In this document: positions 52,979 through 61,896 of the stretch, piece after piece
Layout of the letters: every line of letters begins with the position of its first letter
How positions within the stretch are numbered: the first letter of the stretch is position 1
Assembly: GCA_032334235.1 (NCBI GenBank)
Contig: JAVSGI010000005.1
Span: 1,674,001-1,738,000 of the forward strand
Direction: 5' to 3'
Source of the DNA: Paracoccaceae bacterium Fryx2
GTDB taxonomy: Bacteria > Pseudomonadota > Alphaproteobacteria > Rhodobacterales > Rhodobacteraceae
Length of the DNA stretch: 64,000 bases
Program-made: the position numbers and the translations under genes
The notes under the pieces: generated by a model
What the model was told of the DNA's origin: nothing
The model's input: only the letters and a program-made list of their open reading frames with translations
The model's database searches: none

Positions 52979-53290
52979 TCATTGAACAAACCACCCTCCG
53001 GTAAACCCGGGGCGGTTCAGGTCGCCGGGGCCCGCAAGGTCGGTGGCGCAGGCCGCCGGAGGGGATGTGGATGTGTTCTGCATACCCACACAGATAGCAG
53101 ACCAACGATGCAGAAATCAGAAATAATCATTTGTTCTCAATAAGTTGATCTTGCTAATTCCGATATTCCCGGCAATGCGCGCAGATGCTGCATTATAGTA
53201 TAATTGGTCATGGCTGCCGGTCTGCCGCGCGATCCCACATCATTTCGGATGCCACTCGGAACCCTCGTGCGCAGGCGACGTTGCTGTGAC
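52979..53290. other. 312-bp gap: IS3 end and AT-rich leader
   Basis: Contains the right IS3 terminus, then about 80 GC-rich bases that originally preceded the ECF sigma gene. From about 53100 to 53210 the DNA is AT-rich and carries a perfect -10-like TATAAT at 53199-53204. No clear -35 is seen. This probably drives the CBS gene downstream. Confidence 0.45.
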
Positions 53291-53731
53291 ATGACATCAG
53301 GAAATGGCGGACCAGCAGATTTCCCCAAGCCGGCAGCGCATCGATTGACGCGCGGGGCAGAGCGACGGACGGCGAAACAGATCATGCGGCCGCAGTGCAT
53401 CGCGGTCGATGCCGCCGAGGAGGCCGGCGACGCCGTGCAACTGGCCGAGGCGGGCGGCAACGATGGCACCGCGCACCTGATCGTGATGGTCGAAAGCCAT
53501 CAGGTCATGGGCTACATCGAAAGCGCGACCCTGACCGGATTTTTCGCCCAGGCGCCTTTTCTGCGGCACGAACTGATCGGCAATCTTGCCAGAACCGACT
53601 GGGTGGTCTCGACCCCGAACCAGCGCGTCGAAATCCTGCGGCGCAGGCTCGACGACCGCAAGGCGAAGGTTGCGCTGGTGGAGGACAGGTCGGGGCGGGT
53701 CTGCGGCTTCATCCGGCGCGAAGACCTCTGA
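53291..53731 (+). CDS. Small tandem-CBS-domain-like protein
   Basis: Taken from ATG 53291, the 146-residue protein reads as two CBS repeats. Repeat 1 is about 27-86 (AKQIMRPQCIAVDAAEE... LIVMVESHQVMGYIESATL). Repeat 2 is about 94-146 (IGNLARTDWVVSTPNQRVEIL... VALVEDRSGRVCGFIRREDL). CBS pairs bind adenosyl ligands and sense energy state. No effector domain is attached. An upstream ATG (53210) would put the start right at the likely transcription start, so I prefer 53291. No strong ribosome site. Confidence 0.55.
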   Translation: MTSGNGGPADFPKPAAHRLTRGAERRTAKQIMRPQCIAVDAAEEAGDAVQLAEAGGNDGTAHLIVMVESHQVMGYIESATLTGFFAQAPFLRHELIGNLARTDWVVSTPNQRVEILRRRLDDRKAKVALVEDRSGRVCGFIRREDL

Positions 53732-53863
53732 CGGCCGGGCCGCGGCGGGCGCGCCGCGTGCATCCACCGGTTGCTACGCCCGTGGAAGAATGCCAATAAG
53801 ATTGCTGAAAGATCCCGGCCGCGCCGCAAGGCGGCTTCCCATGCCGGGCAGAGAATACCAGAG

Positions 53864-54496
53864 ATGTCCGATGAACGTCCGAAACGGGCTGAACGGCTGC
53901 AACTCATGCTGACGCTTGCCGAGATCGAAAAGGTGGACACCTGGCGATTTGAACGCCACATGCCCAGCCGGTCGGCGGCCGTGCGTGCGCTTATGAAGCT
54001 TGGCTTCGGGGCCGACACGTCCGAACAATCGGCGCCGGTCGGCACGGTGATCGGCGTCAACTCACGCGATGTCGGCGTGATCGTCACCGACGCGCGGGTG
54101 GACGAGGTGCTGGAAGGGCGTCGCTGTGGCCGCAAGATCATCATCGCTTCGGTCGACCCGATCCTCGGGCACGCGCTGAAAAGCCTGGTGCGCGACGCGG
54201 GGTTCGAGCCGGGCGGCCCGTTTGCCGATGCCGAAAAGCTCCGCGCCGCGCTGAACCATGCCGAAGCGGCGGCGGTGGTGTTTCATGTCGATCCGGCGGA
54301 CCCCGGTTCGGTCGCGCTGTGCCGGGCGGTGCCGGGCGGATTCGTGACGGTGTTGTGCATGGACGAGGCGCAGACGGCGGACCAGATCGGGGATCTGCGC
54401 GCCTCTGTCCGGCTGGTCGGGATTCTTGGCGCCCCTGCGGCGCTTCAGGCGGCGCTGCTGGAAGCGGGCAGCGGCACGCCGGACACCCCCGGCTGA
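53864..54496 (+). CDS. Ribbon-helix-helix protein fused to a degenerate receiver domain
   Basis: A 210-residue protein I could not assign to a known family. Residues 9-49 (ERLQLMLTLAEIEKVDTWRF... SRSAAVRALMKLGF) look like a ribbon-helix-helix DNA-binding motif. Residues about 90-201 have the alternating strand/helix pattern of a response-regulator receiver (KIIIASVDPILGHALKSLVRDAGF... AAAVVFHVDPADPG... GFVTVLCMD). The site where the phosphoacceptor Asp should be appears to be His141, and the usual Lys is absent (VGILGAP). Start ATG 53864 (MSDERPKRAE). Confidence 0.6.
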   Translation: MSDERPKRAERLQLMLTLAEIEKVDTWRFERHMPSRSAAVRALMKLGFGADTSEQSAPVGTVIGVNSRDVGVIVTDARVDEVLEGRRCGRKIIIASVDPILGHALKSLVRDAGFEPGGPFADAEKLRAALNHAEAAAVVFHVDPADPGSVALCRAVPGGFVTVLCMDEAQTADQIGDLRASVRLVGILGAPAALQAALLEAGSGTPDTPG

Positions 54497-54553
54497 ACCG
54501 CAGCCCGAACTGAGGGACCGCCCCGGCCCGGGCGGAAAACCGTGGCTGCGGGC

Positions 54554-54571
54554 ATTTTCACGCGTGAAAAT
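54554..54571. repeat. Perfect 18-bp palindrome
   Basis: ATTTTCACGCGTGAAAAT, about 60 bases after the stop of the pseudo-receiver gene and before the convergent RTX gene. Could end transcription in both directions or be a protein-binding site. Reminiscent of, but different from, the GATTTTTC palindromes. Confidence 0.55.
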
Positions 54572-54682
54572 CGGCACATGCCACTGATAAATAACGATAT
54601 TTCTCAAAGCGTCAAGGATCTGTTCACGCTTTTTCCCACCGCTGCCGGAACGGAGACGACCCGCCCCGGCAGCGGCCCTGGA

Positions 54683-55573
54683 TCACAGGATGAAGTCGCC
54701 CGCCACCAGTTGATCGACGCCCAGAACCCGGATTTCCAGATCGGCCACCCCGTCGCCCGTGGTGTCGGCGCGCACCAGACGGTCCGCGCCGGTGTCGATG
54801 CTCCACACCTTGAAGCTGCCCGCCTTCGTGCCGAAGCTGAGATCGGCGTCGATGCGGGAAAGGTCGAGCAGGTCGATGCCGCTGATGAAATTGACCACGG
54901 TATCGCGCTGGCCGACCGGGCTGTCCGACACGGCGGTGAACACGAAAGTGTCGCGCTGACGGTCCGCGCCGCCGTCAAGCCGGCCGGCGCCGCTGCCGCC
55001 CACAAGGCGGTCGCGGCCGGTGCCGCCGTCAAGGACATCGTTGCCGCTACCGCCCAGCAGCGTGTCGTTGCCGGCATCGCCTTGCAGGGTATCGCGGCCC
55101 TGATCGCCCGACAGCCAGTCGTCGCCGCCCCGGCCGCTGAGCCGGTCGTTCCCGGCAAAGCCCTGCATCTGGTCGGCCTGTTCCGACAGCACGAAGGTGT
55201 CGGCCCCGCTGAAGGCCGACCGGAGCAGCGCCAGATCGTCGGCCGCCGAGGCGCTGGCGACGGCGGAAATCACTGCGGTCGCGGACAGGGCGATGCCGTC
55301 GATCGCGATCACATCCTTGTAGATGCGGTTTGCGTCGTCGATCAACTGGATGGCGTTGACCGTCCCGCCGGTGACGACACCACGCGAAAAGCCGATGTCG
55401 TCGCCGGCGAAGGTGATGAACGTGTCGAAATCGACACCATAGCCGAACTGGTCGGGATAGGAGGTCCACTGGGTCTGCTGGTTGTTGGCCGGATAATAGT
55501 CGAGGCTTTCAACCAGCTGGTTCCAGTTGACTGAATCAAGGCGGAAGGCTCTGGTGGCGGTAATGGTGGCCAT
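54683..55573 (-). CDS. RTX-type calcium-binding protein (type I secretion substrate)
   Basis: A 296-residue protein with glycine-rich nonapeptide repeats at about residues 138-202 (GNDRLSGRGGDDWLSG, GNDTLLGGSGNDVLDGG). These fold into a calcium-binding beta roll. The C-terminal region DTFVFTAVSDS... VVNFISGIDLLDLSRIDA resembles the serralysin-type C-terminus that carries the ABC-export signal. The first 130 residues match nothing I recognise. No secretion genes are in the window. It ends at 54683, near the 54554 palindrome. Confidence 0.85.
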   Translation of the reverse strand: MATITATRAFRLDSVNWNQLVESLDYYPANNQQTQWTSYPDQFGYGVDFDTFITFAGDDIGFSRGVVTGGTVNAIQLIDDANRIYKDVIAIDGIALSATAVISAVASASAADDLALLRSAFSGADTFVLSEQADQMQGFAGNDRLSGRGGDDWLSGDQGRDTLQGDAGNDTLLGGSGNDVLDGGTGRDRLVGGSGAGRLDGGADRQRDTFVFTAVSDSPVGQRDTVVNFISGIDLLDLSRIDADLSFGTKAGSFKVWSIDTGADRLVRADTTGDGVADLEIRVLGVDQLVAGDFIL

Positions 55574-55920
55574 GGCATCTCTCTGCTGCGCGGAAGGATT
55601 TTCCGGATAGCAGGATACGGGGAAATTGCAACATCAGGTAAAGATGGCAATTATTTTCCGCCGGACGGGTTTGTTCTGCAACAGGGGGCCTGCAACGGGC
55701 CTGCAACGGGGGGCCTGCAACGGGGGGCCTGCAACGGGGGGCCTGCAACGGGGGGCCTGCAACGGGGGGCCTGCAACGGGGGGCCTGCCAATGGGCGCGG
55801 CCGCCCGCAGGCCGGGGCGAACGGCGGCGGACCGGCCCCGCCGCGCCCCGAGGGGTGCGGGAGAGGCCGGGCCGTCGTTTCAGATCACGGGCACATGCAA
55901 GACCGGCGGTCCGCCCGGTC
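55574..55920. other. 347-bp gap with a 14-bp tandem repeat
   Basis: Holds the RTX gene's upstream region: an AT-rich part next to the start (55590-55670), then the repeat block at 55689-55790, then GC-rich sequence up to the acyl-CoA ligase stop. No gene is apparent. Confidence 0.6.
55689..55790. repeat. Tandem repeat, 14-bp unit CCTGCAACGGGGGG
   Basis: Six exact copies from 55700 to 55783, preceded by an 11-base short copy (CCTGCAACGGG) and followed by a partial CCTGCCA. The G6 runs make the array prone to slippage. It lies 116-217 bases upstream of the RTX gene. Confidence 0.95.
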
Positions 55921-57810
55921 TTACAGCCATTCCCAGGGCCGGGTGAATTCGCCCAGCAGGCGCTCGACCGCGGCCTCGTCCACCCCCGGCGTGCGGTTCA
56001 GGCGGGCGACCAGACCGCGCTTCTTGTCCTCGACCACTTCGGCCACCGTGACGCCGAACCCGGCGTCGGCCAGTGCGGCGTCATAGACGCGCTTGATGGC
56101 GCGCCGCCGCAGGTCGGGCTTGAACACCTTGCCGACGGCGGTTTTCGGCAACTCGTCGAGTATCTCGACATGCTTGGGCACCGCCGCGCGTTCCGAGATA
56201 TGGGCCCGGGCATATTCCATCAGTTCGGCCGGGGTGACGGTGGCGCCCTTGACCAGTTCGACATAGGCGCAGGGCAGTTCGCCCGCGAAGGCGTCGGGCT
56301 GGCCGATGGCGCCGACGAAGGCCACCGCCTCGTGGCCCATCAGCGCCTCCTCGATCTCGGCGGGGTCGATGTTGTGGCCGCCGCGGATGATCAGATCCTT
56401 GGCGCGCCCGGTGATGTAAAGGTAGCCGTCGGCGTCGATCCGGCCCAGATCGCCGGTGCGAAGAAAGCGGTCCTCGGCAAACAGGCCGTGGTTCTTGTCA
56501 ACCTCGGTATAGGTCGAGCCTTCGAACACCCCCGGGTTGGCAACGCAGATCTCGCCCACCTCATCGACCGCACATTCCTTCACCGCGCCGTCGCCGTTGG
56601 AATGCAGGATGCGGACATGGGTATGGGGGAAGGGAATGCCGACCGAGCCGATCTTCTTGACCCCCTCGGGCGGGTTGCACGACACGAGGCAGGTGCATTC
56701 GGTCAGCCCGTAGCCTTCGATGATCGAGACGCCGGTTGCCTTCTGGAAGCGGTTGAACAACTCGATCGGCAGCGGGGCCGAGCCGGAAAACGCGCCGCGC
56801 AGCGTGCTGACATCGGCATTGACCGGGCGCTGCATCAGGGCGGCAAGGGCGGTCGGCACCGTGATCACATAGGTCGCCTTCCAGCGTTCGATCAGCTTCC
56901 AGAAATTGTCGAACACGCCTTCGCCGCGATAGCCCGCCGGGGTTGGAAAGACCACATGCGCGCCCGAGGCGATCATCGACATCAGCGCGGGATAGGCGGC
57001 GAAGACATGGAACAGCGGCAAGGGGCACAGCACCACGTCGTTCTCGCGGAACAGCAGCCGGTGGCCAAGCCAGCCGTTGTAGATCATTCCCGACGCCTTG
57101 TGCTGCGCCACCTTGGGCATCCCGGTGGTGCCGCCGGTGTGGAAGAAGGCCGCGACCCGGTCTTTCCGCGTGTCGACGAAGCTGAGCCGGTCGCCGGAAT
57201 GGCCGGCGCATTCGGCGTTGAAATTGCGGACGTTGGCGGTGTGTTCGACCGGGTTCTTCGGGCGGACCAGCGGCACGATCCAGCTTTTCGGCGGGGAAAG
57301 GTAGCGGTTGAGGTCAACCTCCAGCACGGTCTTGACGGTGGGCGCAAAGCGCACCGCCTCGGCCACCTTCTGCGCCACCTCGGTCTTGGGGAAGGACCGC
57401 AGGGTGACCACGACGCGGGCCTTGGTCTCGCGCAGGATCGCCGCGATCTGTTCGGGTTCCAGCAGCGGGTTGATCGGGTTCACGATGCCCGCCACCGCGC
57501 CGCCCAGCAGCGTGACCGCGGTTTCAAGGCAGTTCGGCAGCACATAGGCCACCACGTCGCCCTCGCCGATGCCGAGGCTGCGGAACAGGTTCGCGGCCTG
57601 GGTCACGCGGTGGTGCAGTTCGCCCCAGGTCAGCGTCTCGGCCTTGTCCTGCGGGCCGGAGGTGAGCTGGAAACTGATCGCCGGGCGCGCGCCGTGGGCG
57701 TCGCGGGTGCGGCTGAGGAATTCATACATCGTCCGGGGGTTATCCCGGTCTTCCCATGCGCTTTCGGCCTCGATGGCGCGCACGTCCGCGATGGACGCGA
57801 AACTTCCCAT
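55921..57810 (-). CDS. Acyl-CoA synthetase (AMP-forming), fatty-acid CoA ligase-like
   Basis: A 629-residue ANL-superfamily enzyme that activates a carboxylic acid via acyl-AMP. The P-loop is FFHTGGTTGMPKVAQ, then IIEGYGLTECT, the hinge LRTGDLGRIDADGYLYITGRAKDLIIRGGHNI, and the catalytic Lys in LPKTAVGKVFK. ATG 57810 follows GGAGGAGAG. Similar to long-chain acyl-CoA synthetases, but chain length cannot be read from sequence. Confidence 0.9.
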   Translation of the reverse strand: MGSFASIADVRAIEAESAWEDRDNPRTMYEFLSRTRDAHGARPAISFQLTSGPQDKAETLTWGELHHRVTQAANLFRSLGIGEGDVVAYVLPNCLETAVTLLGGAVAGIVNPINPLLEPEQIAAILRETKARVVVTLRSFPKTEVAQKVAEAVRFAPTVKTVLEVDLNRYLSPPKSWIVPLVRPKNPVEHTANVRNFNAECAGHSGDRLSFVDTRKDRVAAFFHTGGTTGMPKVAQHKASGMIYNGWLGHRLLFRENDVVLCPLPLFHVFAAYPALMSMIASGAHVVFPTPAGYRGEGVFDNFWKLIERWKATYVITVPTALAALMQRPVNADVSTLRGAFSGSAPLPIELFNRFQKATGVSIIEGYGLTECTCLVSCNPPEGVKKIGSVGIPFPHTHVRILHSNGDGAVKECAVDEVGEICVANPGVFEGSTYTEVDKNHGLFAEDRFLRTGDLGRIDADGYLYITGRAKDLIIRGGHNIDPAEIEEALMGHEAVAFVGAIGQPDAFAGELPCAYVELVKGATVTPAELMEYARAHISERAAVPKHVEILDELPKTAVGKVFKPDLRRRAIKRVYDAALADAGFGVTVAEVVEDKKRGLVARLNRTPGVDEAAVERLLGEFTRPWEWL

Positions 57811-57949
57811 GGTCTCTCCTCCCCTGGCCTTCCCCCTTTGGCGGGGGTTCGTCATTCTTGAGTTTAGGATGGGGGGTTTTCGCCCGTGTCGCAAGGCAAA
57901 CCGTGGAAGAAAAACGCAACGTCAGGCGGGTTTGCCGGAAAGGCCGGGG

Positions 57950-59734
57950 TCAGATCTGCCCGTCGGTGAACTGCAGCCGCGCCAGACGGGCGTAAAGCCC
58001 GTTCTCGGCCACCAGCCCGTCATGCGTGCCCTGCGCCACGATGCGGCCCTGGTCGAACACCACGATGCGGTCGGCCTTCTTGACCGTGGCGAGCCGGTGC
58101 GCCACCACAAGCGTTGTGCGGCCAGCCGACAGCCGTTCGACGGCCAATTGCACCGCGCGTTCGCTTTCGGCATCGAGCGCGGATGTCGCCTCATCGAGCA
58201 ACAGCACCCGGGCATCGCGCAGGATGGCGCGGGCAATGGCGATGCGCTGTTTCTGGCCGCCCGACAGCATCACGCCGCGTTCGCCCACGAAGGTGTCATA
58301 GCCCTGCGGCAGCGCCATCAGGAAATCATGCGCCGCAGCGGCGGCCGCAGCCGCCTCGACCTCGGCATCCGAGGCTTCGGGGCGGCCGAAGCGGATGTTC
58401 TCGCGTGCCGAGGTGGCGAAGATCACGGGGTCTTGCGGCACCAGCGCCATGGCGCGGCGGAAGTCGTGGCGGGCCATGTCGCGCAGGTCGATGCCGTCAA
58501 GCTTTACCGAGCCCTGCTGCGGGTCGTAGAAGCGTTGCAGCAGTTGCAGGATGGTGGTCTTGCCCGCGCCGGAGGGGCCGACCAGCGCCACGGTTTCGCC
58601 CGGCGTCACGCGCAGATCGACGCCTGCCAGCGCCGAAACCTCGGGCCGGGCGGGGTAGCGGAAGCGCACGTCCTCGAACACGATCTCGCCGCGCACCGGG
58701 CGGGGCAGCGGTTTCGGCTTGGCCGGGTCCTGCACCGGATCGACCGCCTGCAAGAGTTCGACCAGCCGTTCGGTCGCCCCCGCCGCGCGCTGCAACTCGC
58801 CCCAGATTTCCGACAGCGCGCCGACCGCGCCCGCCACCATCACGGCATAGATCAGGAACTGCACCAGCTCGCCCGGGGTCATGACCCCGGCCCGCACGTC
58901 GCGCGCACCGATCCACAGCACGCCGACGATGCCGGTGAAGACAAGGAAGATCACGATCACCGTCATCACCGCCCGCGTCCCGACGCGGGTCTTGGCCGAG
59001 CGGTAGGATTTCTCGGTCAGATCGCCGAAGGTGCCGCGGGTCTTTATCTCGTGGGTGAAGGATTGCACCGCCTGCACCGAGAGCAATGCCTCGGAGGCGT
59101 TGCCCGACGAGGCGGCGATCCAGTCCTGGTTCTCGCGGCTGAGCGTGCGCAGCCGCCGCCCCAGCACGATGATCGGCACCACCACCGAGGGCACGATCAG
59201 CAGCACCAGCCCGGTCAGCTTGCCGCTGGTCAGGAACAGGAACACCAGCCCGCCCACCAGAATCAGCGCGTTGCGCAGCGCGATCGACACCGACGAGCCG
59301 ATCACCGACAGGATCAGCGTGGTGTCGGTGGTCAGGCGGCTGAGCACCTCGCCGGTCATGATGCGCTCGAAGAAGGCGGGGCTCATGCCCATCACCCGGT
59401 CGAACAGCGCGCGGCGGATGTCGGCCACCACCCGTTCGCCCAGAATGGTTACAAGGTAGTAGCGCAGCCCGGTGCCCAGCGCCAAGGCGGCGGCGATCAC
59501 CAGGGCTGCGGCGAAATACTGGTCAAGCAGCGCAGCATTGTCGTCGACAAAGCCGTCGACCACCCGGCGCACCGCCAGCGGCAGGATCAGGCTGACCCCC
59601 GCCGTCAGGATCAGCGCGGCGATGGCCGCCAGCGTGTTGATGCGGTAGGGGGCCAGAAACGGCGCCAATCCGCGCAAGGACCCGACGCGCTTCGATACCG
59701 CGCGTTCCTCCTGCATATCCTTGCCTCTGGCCAT
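57950..59734 (-). CDS. ABC exporter, fused membrane and ATPase domains
   Basis: A 594-residue half-transporter of the MsbA/ABCB type. The membrane domain with about six helices spans residues 25-330, including the coupling region near DIRRALFDRVMGMSPAFFE. The ATPase domain has Walker A GPSGAGKTT near residue 388, the signature LSGGQKQRIAIARA and Walker B VLLLDEATSALDAES. It should dimerise; the cargo is unknown (lipid or drug). ATG 59734 or 59716 could be the start. Confidence 0.92.
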   Translation of the reverse strand: MARGKDMQEERAVSKRVGSLRGLAPFLAPYRINTLAAIAALILTAGVSLILPLAVRRVVDGFVDDNAALLDQYFAAALVIAAALALGTGLRYYLVTILGERVVADIRRALFDRVMGMSPAFFERIMTGEVLSRLTTDTTLILSVIGSSVSIALRNALILVGGLVFLFLTSGKLTGLVLLIVPSVVVPIIVLGRRLRTLSRENQDWIAASSGNASEALLSVQAVQSFTHEIKTRGTFGDLTEKSYRSAKTRVGTRAVMTVIVIFLVFTGIVGVLWIGARDVRAGVMTPGELVQFLIYAVMVAGAVGALSEIWGELQRAAGATERLVELLQAVDPVQDPAKPKPLPRPVRGEIVFEDVRFRYPARPEVSALAGVDLRVTPGETVALVGPSGAGKTTILQLLQRFYDPQQGSVKLDGIDLRDMARHDFRRAMALVPQDPVIFATSARENIRFGRPEASDAEVEAAAAAAAAHDFLMALPQGYDTFVGERGVMLSGGQKQRIAIARAILRDARVLLLDEATSALDAESERAVQLAVERLSAGRTTLVVAHRLATVKKADRIVVFDQGRIVAQGTHDGLVAENGLYARLARLQFTDGQI

Positions 59735-59892
59735 CAAACCCGTCCGTTCTGTTGCCGGTCGGGTTTAGGCCCTGATCCTGCGCCCGGCAAGCGCCGCTTT
59801 GGGGCCAGCCTGCCGGTTTGACCTGAAAATCGCGTGAAGCGCCCCTTTTCCCGGCCCACGCCCTGTGCCACCTTCGCCGCGCAGGAGGACCG

Positions 59893-60714
59893 ATGACCCG
59901 TTTCACCACCCCCGATGGCGCAAGCCTTGCCTACAGCGACGAAGGCGCGGGCCTGCCGGTGCTGTGCCTTGCCGGGCTGACCCGGACGATGGCCGATTTC
60001 GACTATCTGGTGCCGCATCTGCCGCCCTGCCGACTGATCCGGATGGACTATCGCGGGCGCGGCGCGTCGGACTGGACGGGCGCCGCCACCTATACCGTGC
60101 CGCAGGAGGCGCGCGACGCGCTGGCGCTGCTGGATCATCTGGGGGTGGAAAGGGCGGCCGTCATCGGCACCTCGCGCGGCGGGCTGGTCGGGATGCTGCT
60201 GGCGGCGGTGGCGAAACCCCGGCTGGCTGGGCTGTGCCTGAACGATGTCGGCCCGGTGATCCACCCGCCGGGGCTGGCGCGGATCTTCGACTATGTCGGG
60301 CGCAACCCGGCTGCCCGCACGCATCAGGCGCTGGCCGCCACCCTGCCCGACAAGATGCCGGGCTTTGCCCGCGTGCCCGAAAGCCGCTGGCTGGAGGAGG
60401 CGCGCAGGCATTACGCCCAGACCGGCGCGGGCCTGCGCATCACCTATGACCCGGAATTGCGGCAGGCGTTCCATGCCGCCTTCGACGGCCCGACACCCGA
60501 CCTGTGGCCGCTGTTCGACGCCTGCGCCGGGCTGCCGCTGGCGCTGATACGGGGCGCGAACTCCGACCTGCTGTCGGCCGAGGTGGCCGGGGAAATGCGC
60601 CGCCGCCGCCCCGACATGATCTTTGCCGATGTGCCCGACCGCGCGCACATTCCGTTTCTGGACGAACCCGAAAGCGTCGCGGTGATCCGCGCCTTCCTGA
60701 AAGCCTGCACATGA
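59893..60714 (+). CDS. Alpha/beta-fold hydrolase
   Basis: A 273-residue hydrolase with nucleophile Ser94 in IGTSRGGLVG, the oxyanion area LAGLTRTM and a catalytic His in DRAHIPFLDEP. No signal peptide. Its stop overlaps the start of the threonine dehydratase gene (ATGA). Substrate unknown. Confidence 0.88.
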   Translation: MTRFTTPDGASLAYSDEGAGLPVLCLAGLTRTMADFDYLVPHLPPCRLIRMDYRGRGASDWTGAATYTVPQEARDALALLDHLGVERAAVIGTSRGGLVGMLLAAVAKPRLAGLCLNDVGPVIHPPGLARIFDYVGRNPAARTHQALAATLPDKMPGFARVPESRWLEEARRHYAQTGAGLRITYDPELRQAFHAAFDGPTPDLWPLFDACAGLPLALIRGANSDLLSAEVAGEMRRRRPDMIFADVPDRAHIPFLDEPESVAVIRAFLKACT

Positions 60715-61685
60715 CCGATATCGCGATGATCGACGCCGCCGCCGCCAGGATCGGCGGCAACGCCCGGCGCACGCCCCTGCTGTCCTCGCCGTTTCTCGAC
60801 GAGATTGCGGGGCGGCGGCTGCTGGTGAAGGCCGAGTGCCTGCAGCATACCGGGTCGTTCAAGCTGCGCGGCGGCTGGTCGGCGGTATCGGCACTGCCGC
60901 CCGGGGTGCGGGCGCGCGGGGTGCTGGCCTATTCGTCGGGCAACCATGCGCAGGGCGTGGCGCTGGCCGCCGCCCGTCATGGCGCGCCCTGCGTGATCCT
61001 GATGCCCGCCGACGCGCCGCGCCTGAAGATCACGAACACCCGCGCCCTGGGGGCCGAGGTCGTGCTTTACGACCGCGCGACCGAGGACCGCGACGCCATC
61101 GGGGCCGCGCTGGCCACATCGCGCGGCCTGCACCTGATCAAGCCGTTCGACGATCCGCAGGTGATCGCCGGGCAGGGCACATGCGGGCTGGAGATTGCCG
61201 CGCAGGCCGCCGAAGAGGGCGTCACGCAAGCCGACGTGCTGGTGTGCTGCGGCGGCGGCGGGCTGACCTCGGGCATTGCGCTGGCGCTGGAGGCCCGCGC
61301 GCCCGGCCTGCGCGCCCGCCCGGCCGAACCTGCCGGTTTCGACGACACCGCCCGCAGCCTTGCCGCGGGGCATGTGCTGCGCAACGCCGCGCTGTCGGGG
61401 TCGGTCTGCGATGCCATCGTGACGCCGGAACCGGGGCAGATCGCCTTTCCGATCCTGAAGCGGCTTTGCGGCCCCGGTCTGGTGGTAAGCGACGACGAGG
61501 CGCTGCAGGCGATGGTGCTGGCCTTCCTGCGGCTGAAGCTGGTGCTGGAACCGGGCGGTGCGGTGGCGCTGGCCGCCGCCCTGTTCCGCCCCGGCCTGAT
61601 CGCGGGCGATGCGGTGATTGCGGTGGCAACCGGGGGGAACGTCGATGCGGCGGTGTTCGCCGATGCGCTGCGGCGGTTCGGGTGA
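60711..61685 (+). CDS. Threonine/serine dehydratase family PLP enzyme
   Basis: A 324-residue fold-type II PLP enzyme. The PLP lysine is Lys51 in HTGSFKLRG, the phosphate loop is CGGGGLTSG, and SSGNHAQGVALAA is the substrate loop. It resembles catabolic threonine dehydratases and serine racemases; no C-terminal ACT regulatory domain is present. Coupled to the hydrolase upstream. Confidence 0.88.
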   Translation: MTDIAMIDAAAARIGGNARRTPLLSSPFLDEIAGRRLLVKAECLQHTGSFKLRGGWSAVSALPPGVRARGVLAYSSGNHAQGVALAAARHGAPCVILMPADAPRLKITNTRALGAEVVLYDRATEDRDAIGAALATSRGLHLIKPFDDPQVIAGQGTCGLEIAAQAAEEGVTQADVLVCCGGGGLTSGIALALEARAPGLRARPAEPAGFDDTARSLAAGHVLRNAALSGSVCDAIVTPEPGQIAFPILKRLCGPGLVVSDDEALQAMVLAFLRLKLVLEPGGAVALAAALFRPGLIAGDAVIAVATGGNVDAAVFADALRRFG

Positions 61686-61896
61686 TGTCATTCTTCAACA
61701 TCAGTGGTACTTTCCGGAAGCGTGAACCTTCTGAAGAGTCCCTCGCAAGACTTTGCACAAAAGCCGTTTATACCGGATTCCAGCCTCATTGCCCCATGCA
61801 CTGAACGAGCATACTGCCGCGATGCCTGCCCATTCTTAGCTTCCCCAACCAATGCCGTCAGTCTGGATCTGACCAGCCCCCTCTGAAAGTCCGCGC

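Larger units (their letters stand above)
51684..53019 (+). mobile_element. IS3-family insertion sequence, intact, with target duplication GGT
   Basis: A 1336-bp element bounded by a perfect 26-bp inverted repeat beginning TGAACCGCCCCGGG (51684-51709 and 52994-53019). The 3-bp direct repeat GGT flanks it (51681-51683 and 53020-53022), as expected for IS3. It carries orfA and orfB. Removing it and one GGT rejoins continuous sequence upstream of the ECF sigma gene, so this is a simple, probably recent insertion. Confidence 0.95.

Noticed and set aside
55689..55790. CRISPR array
   Set aside because: The units are directly contiguous 14-mers without spacers.
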